A model generated the notes under the pieces. It was not told where the DNA came from, searched no databases, and worked only from the letters and a program-made list of their open reading frames with translations. From Hysterangium stoloniferum (taxonomy: Eukaryota; Basidiomycota; Agaricomycetes; Hysterangiales; Hysterangiaceae), in NCBI GenBank assembly GCA_015178975.1, contig WHVD01000001.1, forward strand, positions 4,216,001 to 4,280,000: DNA of 64,000 nt. Direction: 5' to 3'. This document shows positions 11,132 to 21,120 of the stretch, in pieces. The stretch's first letter is position 1. The number at the start of each line of letters is the position of its first letter. The position numbers and the translations under genes were made by a program.

Positions 11132-11606
11132 TGTTAGGACCGGGAAACCCACTGGGACCTGGAACTTACCCTATAAGTATTTGACTCTCTATATCACACC
11201 AACTAACCACTGGACTCCACCTGGACATCCCAGACCCCTTGTTCCCAATCTGTCTTTGCCCATTTGACATCTGGTTTGGTCTGCCCCTTGTTCTGATTCC
11301 ATTTGACACCTGGTTCATTGTGTTATTGTACTCTTGTTATGTGTTTTTGTATGTCTGATTTAGTAGTACAATAATCTACTAGTCTATATAGCCAAGTAGT
11401 TAATTGTACATGCAATCCAATCAGAATATCAACTAAGTTTCTACTTGTCTTTTGTCCCTTGCATATTCTCGGAACCATGGGTTTCCCATCTGCTCCTGTC
11501 TGAAATTGGATCTGTGAAGGCACAGCACATAAGCTGAAGCCAACTCCTTTCCTGGAACTTCCACAGGTTTCCCCTGGAGACTCACCCATGAGCCCTGCAC
11601 TTAACA
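11132..11606 (+). mobile_element. LTR-B (475 bp), 5-prime LTR of gypsy fragment B
   Basis: It runs TGTTAGGACCGGG to GCACTTAACA. The following sequence GTATATTCTGATCAG and a gag ATG at 11,643 match the layout after LTR-C in gypsy C. The stem-loop is at 11,519-11,541. It abuts the NLR copy 1 remnant at 11,131. A second, inverted copy is at 13,929. Confidence 0.8.
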
Positions 11607-11642
11607 GTATATTCTGATCAGATCTTGCAGATTGTCTTGATC

Positions 11643-13928
11643 ATGCCTCCAAGAAAGAAACCATCTGAACAACCATAGCCTGCTACACTCTGGTCACCAC
11701 TCATTTTGTATACCAGTCAGACATCCAGACACAAGCCAGACACCATGGACAAATGCTGTTTCGAAGAAATACCAGAGAGCCCAGATGCCTCTGAGCACTA
11801 GGAGGAGTCTGCAGCCCCCAACAAGGGCAAAGGTATTGAAAACCCCCCAACTATGGAATGACCACACATCTAGGACCCCACTTCTGAAGTTTTAGCAGGT
11901 ACTATAGATAAAGATAAATTTATGACTCACCTGCTTGAAGAATGAAAGAAGAAGGAACAGGAACCTCTGTGGTCAAAGGTCAATGCTCTAGAACCCATCA
12001 CAGGTTCCAACTCCAATAAACTGACCACCTGTTAAGAACTGGAAACTGACTAATGTCGGTGGCCAACAGGGACCGATCAGAAGGACTTGGCTTCAGCTGA
12101 TGTGCTGCGCCCTCGCAAATATCCGTAGGATGTCCTTAAATTTCGGGCGGGCGAAGACTAATCCTAGTGAGTCCCTTTCGGCGTGATACCGATCGGAATC
12201 GAAGGACAAGTCGAGCGTCGGGCCCAAGGGGTTGGGGCCGGGAGTGGGCGAGCGCACGCGAAGGCGGATGGGGGGATTCTGAGTATGAGACTGATACAGG
12301 CGTATGAGGGTATTCTGAGTCGATATTCTGATTGCCTAGTAACTACAACTATAGCGGGTTCATATACAAGTAACAGGCGTCTGGAAAATACTAATGGGGA
12401 GAAGGGCGGAACACGGTATTAACAATAAGCTTGACTAGAAACGGGAAGTTTATGATTAGTTCGGAGGCCGATGATAACCGAGAGCGGGATTACGATAAAA
12501 GGAAATAGTTCAAGGACTACAAATATAGATAGACATATGCGAAACATAAGATTGAACGGATCAACATAATAAAGGGGACGTATCAAAGTTTGACCAGACA
12601 ATACGAGTTGTTTTGACGTGGGCGTAAACGGAGTTTGATCTTTGCAAAAACATTCGTCAGCTTCGGGGCCGATGGTTTCCGAGAGGGTGACTTGTCGTTG
12701 ACAAGTGGCGATAACCTCAGGACCGATAGGGTTGCGACACGGTCGTAACACCACCTTCCTCATGCAATGTCACTTCAACTTCTGCAATTGACCTGCTGCA
12801 TTCTCCATGGACTCCTGAAAAGTCAATTATGCACACTCTTACCTCTTGGGATCTGCATTGAAATGGTTCAAACTGGCTTTTAGCAGACTTACCAAGGAAG
12901 AGCTGATTTGGCTTGATGATTGGAATGCATTTGTTGAAGAATTGGAAACACATTTTGGCCTGTATTACCTAACTGGAGAAGCCAAGAATAGCCTCACTAA
13001 TATTTGTATGAAGGACAACCAGCATACATGGACTATATTGTCCAATTCAATAATCTTGCAACACATTGTCAATGGGGTGATTCCACACTCTGCCATCAGT
13101 TCTAATCTGGCTTACCTTCCTGCCTCAAGGATGAAGTCTTGAAAGACAAGGATGGCAAACCCAAGACACTTTCCCAGATACACCTCAAAGCTCAAACTGC
13201 AGATGCACACTATTGGGAATGTTGAGCAGAAGTTGCCCACAAGACACCCATGGACAAATCCAATAAGTCCATGACAAAAAAAACCAACAACAGCAACCCA
13301 TCTACCAGCAATTCAAACTCCACACAATCCAACTGGAAGAATGACAAGAAATCTTCCAACAACAACAACTATGGCAACACTAACAAAGGTCAGCAATCTG
13401 GAAAATCTGCCAGAAAACCTGACCTTACAGGCAAACTTAGACCTGATGGCAAATTGACCCCACAGGAAAGACAGCATTGTATGGACAACAACCTCTGTCT
13501 TTTGTGCAGAAAACCCAGTCATCGTGTCCTGGAATGCCTGATAGTGAAAGCCAACTCTGCCAAGCAGTTAATACTTCCTCCACAGTGACCCCATTGAAGG
13601 AGAAACTGGCTCCTGATCCAAAAAAAGAGTAAGCAACCCTCTGGACTCCATGCAGGTTGAGGGTTGCATTATCTCTCCATGCATTCTTGAGTTCACCTGT
13701 CTTAACACATCCACTCTTTTGAACTCTGACTCATTATTTGTAAAATTTACATGTGATAGGATCCTGCACTCCATTTTTTCCATGGTTCTAGATTCTGGCT
13801 TGACCCATTGTTTTGTAGATATTGAATTCACTCAAAAAAACTTGTTGTAAACCTATTCAATAAACCTGGTCAGACTCTGACTTTTGATGGTACAAGCAAT
13901 TCAGTTATCACCCAAGCTCGTGACCTAT
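11643..13928 (+). pseudogene. gypsy B gag and start of pol, interrupted by LTR-D
   Basis: The start MPPRKKPSEQP and later segments (LGSALKWFKLAFSRLTKEEL, LDDWNAFVEELETHFGLYYL, KLTPQERQHCMDNNLCLLC) align with gypsy C gag (46,236-47,511). The zinc knuckle CLLCRKPSHRVLEC keeps CX2CX4HX4C. A protease start (VLDSGLTHCFVD) follows near 13,790. Stops and frameshifts are many. The element is cut at 13,928 by an inverted LTR-B, so RT and integrase are missing. Confidence 0.75.
12030..12750 (-). mobile_element. Solo LTR-D (721 bp) inside gypsy B gag
   Basis: It runs TGTTAAGAACTGG to CGGTCGTAACA with target duplication CCACC (12,025-12,029; 12,751-12,755). The gag frame rejoins when it is removed. It matches LTRs at 19,598 and 43,065. 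Stem-loop at 12,089-12,111. Confidence 0.92.
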
Positions 13929-14412
13929 TATTAAATGTGGGGCTCATGGGTGGGTCTCTGGGGGAAACCTACAGAGGTTCCAGGAAAGGACTTGGCTTCA
14001 GCTTATGTGCTGCACCTTCACAGATCACATTGTCCAATTTCAGATAGGAGTGGACAGGAAATCTGTTGATTCCGAGAATATGCAAGAGACAAAAGACAAG
14101 TAGAAACTAAGTTGATATTCTGATTGGATTTACATACAAATAACTACTTGGTTATATAGATTAGTACATTATTGTACTACTAAATCAGACATACAAAAAG
14201 ACATAACAAGAGTACAATAACACCATAAAACCAGGTGTCAAACAGATTTGAAATAAGGGACAGACTGAACCAGATGTCAAATGGGCAAAGACAGATTGGG
14301 AATAAGGGGTCTGGGATGTCTGGGTGGAGTCTGGTGGTTAGTTTGTGCAATATAGAGGGTTGAATACTTATGAGGTGAGCTCTGGGTCTTGGCAGGTTTC
14401 CTGGTCCTAAGG
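13929..14412 (-). mobile_element. LTR-B, inverted copy, decayed ends
   Basis: This is the reverse complement of 11,132-11,606 with terminal changes (TATTAAATG in place of TGTTAAGTG; GGTCCTAAGG in place of GGTCCTAACA). Stem-loop at 13,994-14,016. The gypsy B reading does not resume beyond it, and no clear target duplication is seen. Confidence 0.7.
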
Positions 14413-15098
14413 AGGTGGTCTATAATTACTATACTGTAATATCAGATGTTCACTGGTAAAATTTATATTTCTACAAAACTCCATCTTTAAATAGTGATAT
14501 ATCTTCTGAGACTATTATATCGTTATCCACCAACCATGAGAAACAATTCTCCATGTTATATCCTAAACAAGTCAGAGTCAATTAATAGAACCTATTGTAT
14601 ATGGTTTTCCAAGTTATGTAAATACTTGCTAATACTTTTGTTGGTACTTTGTTTTTTAAAAGCTAAACTGTAGTTATTTCCTAGTAAAATATGTGAGATA
14701 TCATTGGATATTTTTCATCCTGTGGCTTTCTTTAATAAATGAAACCACCTATATATTCTTGGTATGTTGAATCAAGTAGAAATCTGTTCAGATTGACAGA
14801 CCCATTTCAATGTAATACATATGTATTTAAAGATGTCAATGACATGCATGTGTATGAAATGGACCATTTAAAAGGATATGCTTTTTAAAAGTCTTAATGC
14901 TTTAATCTACAAAAATTTTTCATAATCTATTCAGGTCCTGAAAGATGCTTTGTTCCATAATATACAAATAAGTTTTAAATATTCCCAAAGTTTGAAAATC
15001 CAAATTATGTTTGAATCACATCCCAGATGTTTAAATGACCTTTAGAGTATATTAAAATTTGATATACTTAATAGTTTTCAGATATCCTCCTAATAGTA
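14413..15098. repeat. AT-rich stretch with an LTR-A-like part; no gene
   Basis: Positions 14,440-14,560 match the reverse complement of LTR-A at about 7,930-8,060, including ACAAAACTCCATCTTTAAAT. The remainder is AT-rich without a usable reading frame. Its right edge (CCTCCTAATA) adjoins the polypurine tract of gypsy C-prime, so it could be a diverged LTR of that element. Confidence 0.4.
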
Positions 15099-15423
15099 TG
15101 TTAGAATATGGGATAGTCCGATTAGTGATGATCTCATACCTCATCTTGTGACTGATTAGATCCTACCGGTTCACATCATGTGATAGTTATATTTAGTTTA
15201 GTGTTCACCTAGTTCTGTGTTGCACACACATGTTTGCCACACAGACCAGTGCACAGACCATGTATTCTAGTATATAGTTAACCCCAGCTGAGGAGTGGAT
15301 CCTCATCTGGAAGCCTAGCTATAGCATCAGTTTACTCCACACTGCTCTACTCTTAAGTGGCATTCACTCCTAGATAGAGAGCTCTCGTACTTTGCTCCCC
15401 CTTGCTACCAGATTATTTTAACA
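15099..15423. mobile_element. Small solo LTR (325 bp)
   Basis: It runs TGTTAGAATATGG to ATTTTAACA with a perfect target duplication TAGTA (15,094-15,098; 15,424-15,428). It sits directly against the polypurine tract of gypsy C-prime. Its sequence is unlike LTR-B, -C and -D. Confidence 0.7.
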
Positions 15424-15540
15424 TAGTACCCTCCCTTTGAGACCAAAATCCCATAGAGGCTCTAGAACTTGTTAGAGTTTGTTAGTTACATATGTGTCAA
15501 TATGTCAGGTGATCTGGAAGGTAAGGTTCAAACATGAGGA

Positions 15541-15552
15541 GCCTATATAAAA
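15541..15552 (+). promoter_or_regulatory. TATA box of the antisense gene in gypsy C-prime
   Basis: CTATATAAAAAT lies 53 bp before the antisense ATG (15,605), after the block GTGATCTGGAAGGTAAGG. The same order is found before the antisense ATG in gypsy C (CTATATATAAAT near 52,425). A CT-rich stretch follows, as is common at fungal start sites. Confidence 0.5.
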
Positions 15553-15604
15553 ATAGAAATAATAAAATTTCTTCTTCTTTCATACCCCCATCAACATCCA
15601 GGAA

Positions 15605-16402
15605 ATGGGACCAAAACCCATGCCACACAAACTCACCACCACTGCTGTAACTCCCATGGGGGCCACATACTAGGCTCCACTCACAGCTGCACAGATACTT
15701 GTGCAGCATGAGGAACAGCAGCAATGACAGGAAGAGGAGGAAAAGAAGGTGAGGAGGTAACATTGGAGAGGGAGTACCAGGTAGCTGTGGGAAAGGTAAG
15801 TCAAGCATATTTTATTGTCTAAGTCCTTACTAACTGTCCTGATAACACAAAGCAGCAGACATTGAGATGGAGTCTGAAGAGCAGGAGGGTCCTCAAAAGG
15901 TAAGTGGGCAGTCCTCTGTAATGCACAACTGGCTTATGTCTTATGTTTGACAGAAGGTCCAGAAAAACACTCCAGCCTGGCTGGAGACCAAAAATGACCT
16001 GTGGTGTTCTGGTTGTCATGACTGGAACATGGATTGTTTCTGGAAAGCTGGTTGGGACCAGGCTGCTGGCCATGTGTGCACTTGAAAGCCAAGTGCTCAC
16101 TGGTGCAGGATGCCTCAGGTTCTAGTTCCTGGGAAGTGGGTGGTCATGCAGAAAGCCCAGGGGCATTGGAGGAGGATTGGGGGAGGATTGGGGTGGGCAT
16201 TGAGGCCCAAAATGTCTTGTTGCATGATGGCAACAATGTGTGGAGGACTTTGGTAGGCTACATTCAGGACTTCTGTGGGTTATTCCAGAAGTTCCTGAAG
16301 GACTACAAAGACTATGAGGAGTCTGAGGCTGGGGGTTCCAAGGGTTCTGAGGAGATGGACATACATATCTGTGGGACCCAAGGAGGTCAAAGAATTGCAT
16401 AA
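15605..16402 (+). pseudogene. Antisense coiled-coil zinc-cluster gene of gypsy C-prime
   Basis: The ATG opens MGPKPMPHKLTTTA, matching MGPKPTPRRVMPTTG of the gypsy C antisense gene. A glutamine/glutamate-rich helix follows, then the exon HKAADIEMESEEQEGPQK with a GTAAGT donor near 15,900 and acceptor at 15,953. The next exon has CSGC, NMDC, then in a shifted frame GPGCWPCVHLKAKC, giving CX2CX6C-(about 9)-CX2CX6C. The tail IGVGIEAQNVLL is conserved with gypsy C. Stops in exon 1 and the frameshift show decay. The strand is opposite to pol, as in elements A and C. Function unknown. Confidence 0.6.
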
Positions 16403-16679
16403 GGAGTTTGTAAAGGTGGGGCAACCAGGACCTATAATAATCCTAGATGACTAATAATATATATATATGTATATATATATTTATATGTGTGAAAATGTTG
16501 AGAAAATCTGCAGAATATCCACTTAGCCAAAATTAAAACAAGTCAAAATCTGTAAAAGCAAGAGAGATGTAGGGTGACAAGGAAGAATGAGATGAGTCCA
16601 AGATATATATGGAGTCCATGGATAATGTGGCTAGAGAGAAGATAATGGGCCAGGTTTGAGTGGGCATGCTGTATGTAAG

Positions 16680-18092
16680 TCAGTGACGATCTCTGTGGCA
16701 TTTCTGAGTTCTGTGGCCAAAATCCAAGATGTTTCTTCATCTGTGCCCTTGTAACCTCCCTACTTGACCAAGTAAAGCAGTTTACAAGTGTGTAGATGAT
16801 TATCTATTTTTGAGTCTAAAATTTGTGAGATTTCAAACTCGGATTCTCTGTCTATAATGACTGGAGGGGGTGGAGGTTGCATGTGGTCTGGGATAGTGTT
16901 AGCAGTACATGGTTCTAACATTGAGATATGAAATACTGGGTGTACCATGTGCATGCTATCCAGAAGCTGCAAGGTCCATGATACAGAGCCGGCTTGTGCT
17001 ATGATTTTAAATGGTCCTAAATACTTTTCAGCAAGTTTTTTTAGAAGGACAGGTAGTCTGGAAGAATTGAGCTTTAACAAAAACATGGTCACCAATCTTA
17101 AAGTTAGTTGGTGGAATCTAGTTTCTGTTGGCTGAACATTGGTATTGTTCCTGGGCAGATGTTATCACTTTCCAGAGTTCTTGGTGGAGTTCATTGAGGT
17201 CCATGACAAACTCTTGAGCATGGGTGGAGGCAAGGTTCTGTTCTGGGTGTATCATGATATTGGGATTGTAACCTTTATTTGCAAAGAAAGGGGATACACC
17301 AGTAGTGGCTGAGGGTGCATTGTTGTATGCAAATTCTGCAAGGGGTAACAGGAATTTCCAGTTGTCCTGTTAATAGTTGCAATATATGCAGAGGTATTGT
17401 TCCAGTGTCTGGTTGACACACTTGGTTTGTCTGTCACCTTCTGGGTGGTACCTGGACATAAAGTGCAACTTCATGTCCAAGGATTTTCTGAGGGATCTAA
17501 AGAAGTGAGATACAAACTCTGAACTTCAATTGGAAGTTACATGGGATGGGACTCTGTGCTTGGAAAATACATGGATAATGAAAGGTTCCGCTAACTGCAC
17601 AGATGTAATGGTATCATGCATGGGGATGAAAATACCTGGCTTGGAGAATCTGTCAACAACAACTAGGATGGTGGAAAAGCCTTCAGAATCTGGTAGTTGC
17701 TCAATGAAATCCATAGAGATGGAATTCCATGGGTGTTCCAGTACTGGGAGTTGTTTAAGAAGGCTGTATGGCTTGTAATGCTGTGTTTTAGAGCATAAAC
17801 AAGTAATGCAAGATTTGCAATAGTGCTTAATGAAATCCCAGAGTCCAGGCCAAGTATATTCTCTGTGCAACATTGACAGAGTTTTGTTGAGCCCACAATG
17901 TCCTGAGAGTAGATGATCATGTTTGTACTGGAGGACCCCAAGGCAGCGGTCATCAGAATCCAGTACATATATTCAATCATCAAGGCTAATGAAACCATGC
18001 CAGTCTAGGGACCACTGGGGTTGACTGGAGTCCACAGGGTTATCGTGATATGCCTTGGCTACTGGGTCTAGTGGAATTGCCAATAGAATATC
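16680..18092 (-). pseudogene. gypsy C-prime pol: integrase and chromodomain
   Basis: The integrase zinc-binding region (CCKSCITC-type Cys pair near 17,820), the catalytic core start WNSISMDFIEQLPDSEGF and the DGQT-type block near 17,420 are visible. The chromodomain near 16,760-16,850 has SEFEISQILDSKI and LVK-GGYKGTDEETSW. Stops (for example after LYLVK) and frameshifts break it. It parallels 49,780-51,189 of gypsy C. Confidence 0.75.
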
Positions 18093-18229
18093 TGTTGGAA
18101 TTTGTGGTTCAGAACCCTAAGTACCCACATGTATCCATAATAGTCCCTATCCATGTCTGTGACTCTGTCCAGTATGCAGTCATCTGAGTTCAGTCACTTC
18201 TGGTAACCAGTCTGTGTCTGTATCTGAGT

Positions 18230-18330
18230 TGATAGACTGAATTTGATTAAATATTAATTTACAACAAACAATATAAATATATATACTTTAGTGGATAAAT
18301 AACTTTTAAAGTTTTGGGTTATCCTCCTTA
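18230..18330 (+). repeat. 105-bp AT-rich repeat, copy 2
   Basis: TGATAGACTGAATTTG to TTATCCTCCTTA matches 20,726-20,830 and the reverse of 1-57. The flanks differ among the copies. No target duplication is visible. Confidence 0.5.
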
Positions 18331-18377
18331 CTCATATTGTACTATCTGCTCTGTTTCTGAAATACTGAAGCACCCTG

Positions 18378-18986
18378 TGTTAAGAATAGAAAACTGACTG
18401 ATGTCGGTAAACTGATGGGGACTGAATGGAAGGACTTGGCTTCAGCTTATATGCTGCACCCTCACAAGTTACCGGGTGTCCTTAAATTTTGGGTGGGTGG
18501 GAAACTAGTCCTGTCAAACAATCCTCTTGGTAAGTCACTGATCAGAAGCCAAAGGATAAGTTGAGGGTTGGGTTGAAGGGTCAGAGACCAAGAGTCGGAA
18601 ACTGAGGGTGAGTGAGCACAAGCAGAGGTGGAGAGTGGGATATTTACAGTGAGACTATGAGTTGTTTAGGAGTGTTCTGAGTTGATATTCTGATTGTCCT
18701 AATACTATGATACATGAGAGGCATATATACAGAAATCCAGCACTTATCTGAACGAAAAGAGAACAAAGGAAAGTATTCATGGAGACTGATAGATGGAACA
18801 TTATAAATCTGGATGTAGACTACTACGGGGGCAGAAAAGGCATAAACTGGTTGTATAGGATAAGGGGCAGATGGAAATACCAATCAGGAACAATGAAGGT
18901 GCTTAATGGGGTTAGTCAGGATACTGACGGTTTGCAAGCGATTGGAGTTTTGTGTGAGGTCTGATCAGGTCTGACAGGTTGTAACA
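18378..18986 (-). mobile_element. Solo LTR of LTR-D type (609 bp)
   Basis: It runs TGTTAAGAATAG to GGTTGTAACA with target duplication CCCTG (18,373-18,377; 18,987-18,991). The first 170 bp resemble LTR-D and the middle has diverged. Stem-loop at 18,438-18,460 with a G-T wobble in the outer stem. Confidence 0.85.
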
Positions 18987-18991
18987 CCCTG

Positions 18992-19160
18992 ACAGTTTGT
19001 GCAAGGGCACAACACATAAGTTGAAGCCAAGCTCCACTACAGTTATAGAGTTGGACCTCCCAACTAGTACAATTATCATCACCCCCCTGATTAACTCATA
19101 TCTCATCACCAGCCCTCTGACTTAGAGCATTCCCTTTACTTCCCAGCTTAGATCTTAACA
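18992..19160 (+). mobile_element. 3-prime end of another LTR
   Basis: The stem-loop (19,006-19,028) is followed by sequence ending GATCTTAACA, as at the ends of LTR-B and LTR-D. Here the inner stem reads CAAC/GTTG rather than CAGC/GCTG. The LTR start is missing. Confidence 0.5.
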
Positions 19161-19597
19161 GTTATGACTTAATCTTTGGGATAAGATGCATTCTCTTGTA
19201 TATATGCAAACTTTCAAACATGGTTTATATAATTTAAATTTATTTGGTTTAGAAACTTCACCAGAACTATCTGGCCAACCAATCCATGTTGTGAAATTTA
19301 TCCCCAAAAAGATAATCTTCATATGATTGTTTGACTATCTTTTATCAGATTACAAAATAAATATTAATATTTTCCTACCCTCCAGAGTGTCACCTGATGT
19401 GTCAGGGTATTGATTTTATTTTATTATGCACCTACAAAACAGTACAGGCAAAGGCGCAAGTGCAATTACATAATCACACTGCCACCTGCATGAAAAGTGG
19501 CCACACCATGACACAGCGACTGCAGCACAGCAGCACTGCGATGCAACGTAGCGGTGGCACAGCCAAATGACAGCACCAACATAAGGCTGATGCTGCC
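19161..19597. other. Intergenic, no gene seen
   Basis: AT-rich to 19,440, then a short GC-rich CA/TG-rich stretch to the LTR-D insertion site. A 75-codon minus frame here is partly LTR sequence and has no recognisable domain. Confidence 0.4.
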
Positions 19598-20317
19598 TGT
19601 TACGACCGTGTCGCAACCCTATCGGCCCCGAGGTTATCGCCACCTGTCAATGTTTCAAGTCCTTCTCTCGGAAACCATCGGCCCCGAAGCTGACGAATGT
19701 TTCGCGAAGATCAAACTCCATTTACGCCCACGTCAAATAACTCGTATTGTCTGGTCAAACTTTGATACGTCCCCTTTATTATGTTGATCCGTTCAATCTT
19801 ATGTTTCGCATATGTCTATCTATATTTGTAGTCCTCGAACCATTTCCTTTTATCGTAATCCCGCTCTCGGTTATCATCGGCCTCCGAACTAATCATAAAC
19901 TTCCCGTTCCTAGTCAAGCTTATTGTTAATACCGTGTTCCGCCCTTCTCCCCATTAGTATTTTCCAGACGCCTGTTACTGGTATATGAACCCGCTGTAAT
20001 TGTAGTTACTAGGCAATCAGAATAGCGACTCAGAATACCCTCATACACCTGTATCAGTCTCATACTAAGAATCCCCCCATCCGCCTTCGCGTGCGCTCGC
20101 CCACTCCCGGCCCCGACCCCTTGGCCCGACGCTCGACTTGTCCTTCGATTCCGATCGGTATCACGCCGAAAGGGACTCACTAGGATTAGTCTTCGCCCAC
20201 CCGAAATTTAAGGACATCCTACGGATATTTGCGAGGGCGCAGCACATAAGCTGAAGCCAAGTCCTTCCGATCGGTCCCTGTCGGCCACCAACATTAGTCA
20301 GTTTCCAGTTCTTAACA
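19598..20317 (+). mobile_element. Solo LTR-D (720 bp)
   Basis: It runs TGTTACGACCGTGTC to CAGTTCTTAACA with a perfect target duplication CTGCC (19,593-19,597; 20,318-20,322). Stem-loop at 20,236-20,258. This is the cleanest LTR-D copy in the window. Confidence 0.93.
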
Positions 20318-20322
20318 CTGCC

Positions 20323-20361
20323 CCAATGGACACATAGTGCTTCACACTGTGTGCCCATTGG
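20323..20361. repeat. Short inverted repeat (hairpin)
   Basis: CCAATGGACACA (20,323-20,334) and TGTGTGCCCATTGG (20,348-20,361) are complementary apart from a 2-nt bulge, with a 13-nt loop. It lies just outside the LTR-D target duplication. No function is evident. Confidence 0.5.
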
Positions 20362-20725
20362 GCCTCCTTGTGTGACAGCACTGTAAATCCAGTTGGCACC
20401 TATGCAAGTGCCAGCAAGCTGTGTGGGCCTACACAGCACCAGGTGGCCTTACATAAGCGCTGGGGTGTGGCTATGCCCTGTAGGGTGCATACTGTACATG
20501 CCATTTTTAGTATTTTTCTCAGATTTCTAATAAATAAAAAATACTAAAAAATATTAAATAAATAGTATAAATAGTATACCTGTACATACTCATTTCTTTA
20601 GTTTCAATCTCTTTGGAATCCCACTAAAACAAGTGTGATCTCCCTGTCATTGAGCTGTCCCCTCTTCACTTCATATTTCTATATTCTATCTTGTGTTTGG
20701 TAGCCTTGTTAGTGTTGCCCTAATA

Positions 20726-20830
20726 TGATGGATTGAATTTGATGAAATATTAATTCTACAGCAGACAATATAAATATATATACTTGAGTGGATAAATAAC
20801 TTTTGAAGTTTTTGGTTATCCTTCTTAACA
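20726..20830 (+). repeat. 105-bp AT-rich repeat, copy 3 (most complete)
   Basis: TGATGGATTG to CTTCTTAACA. It directly adjoins the copia-like gag fragment, which suggests an LTR or LTR end on the minus strand (TGTTAAGAAGG to CATCA). Confidence 0.5.
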
Positions 20831-21120
20831 CAAAATCCATATTTGACATGGCAATGTTTGCATTCTCACCCATGTTGCTATTTCCATTATCATCATCCCT
20901 TTCATCATGCCTTTTCTTCAGTTTGCAACAGTTGGCTGCAAAGTGACCCTTTCTTCCACAGTTCTAGCATTTGATGCGTTGTAGTTAACGAGTCGATGGT
21001 GGCTTCTTTTGACGTTGTTGTGCAGGGTGGTATTCTCGTTCTCCGTAAGATTGCACTAGTTGAGACAGCGTTGATAAAATGATATCGTGAATGCACTTTA
21101 TCATCGAACGGCATCCTGAT
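20831..21120 (-). pseudogene. Ty1/copia-like gag fragment with zinc knuckle
   Basis: The minus-strand reading has IKC-stop-NCGRKGHFAANC, a CX2CX4HX4C knuckle with a TAG inside, then KLKKRHDERDDDNGN. Upstream residues QRQKKPPSTR are basic, as in gag spacer regions. Short and broken; assignment to copia is by resemblance only. Confidence 0.5.

Larger units (their letters stand above)
15424..18092 (-). mobile_element. gypsy C-prime, truncated 3-prime half
   Basis: From its 3-prime end, this minus-strand fragment holds the polypurine tract (reverse of TAGTACCCTCCCTTT, 15,424-15,438), an antisense gene (15,605-16,402), the chromodomain and the integrase. It stops at about 18,092, within the stretch matching 49,780 of gypsy C. 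It is closely related to gypsy C but lacks RT, protease, gag and a recognisable LTR-C. Confidence 0.75.
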
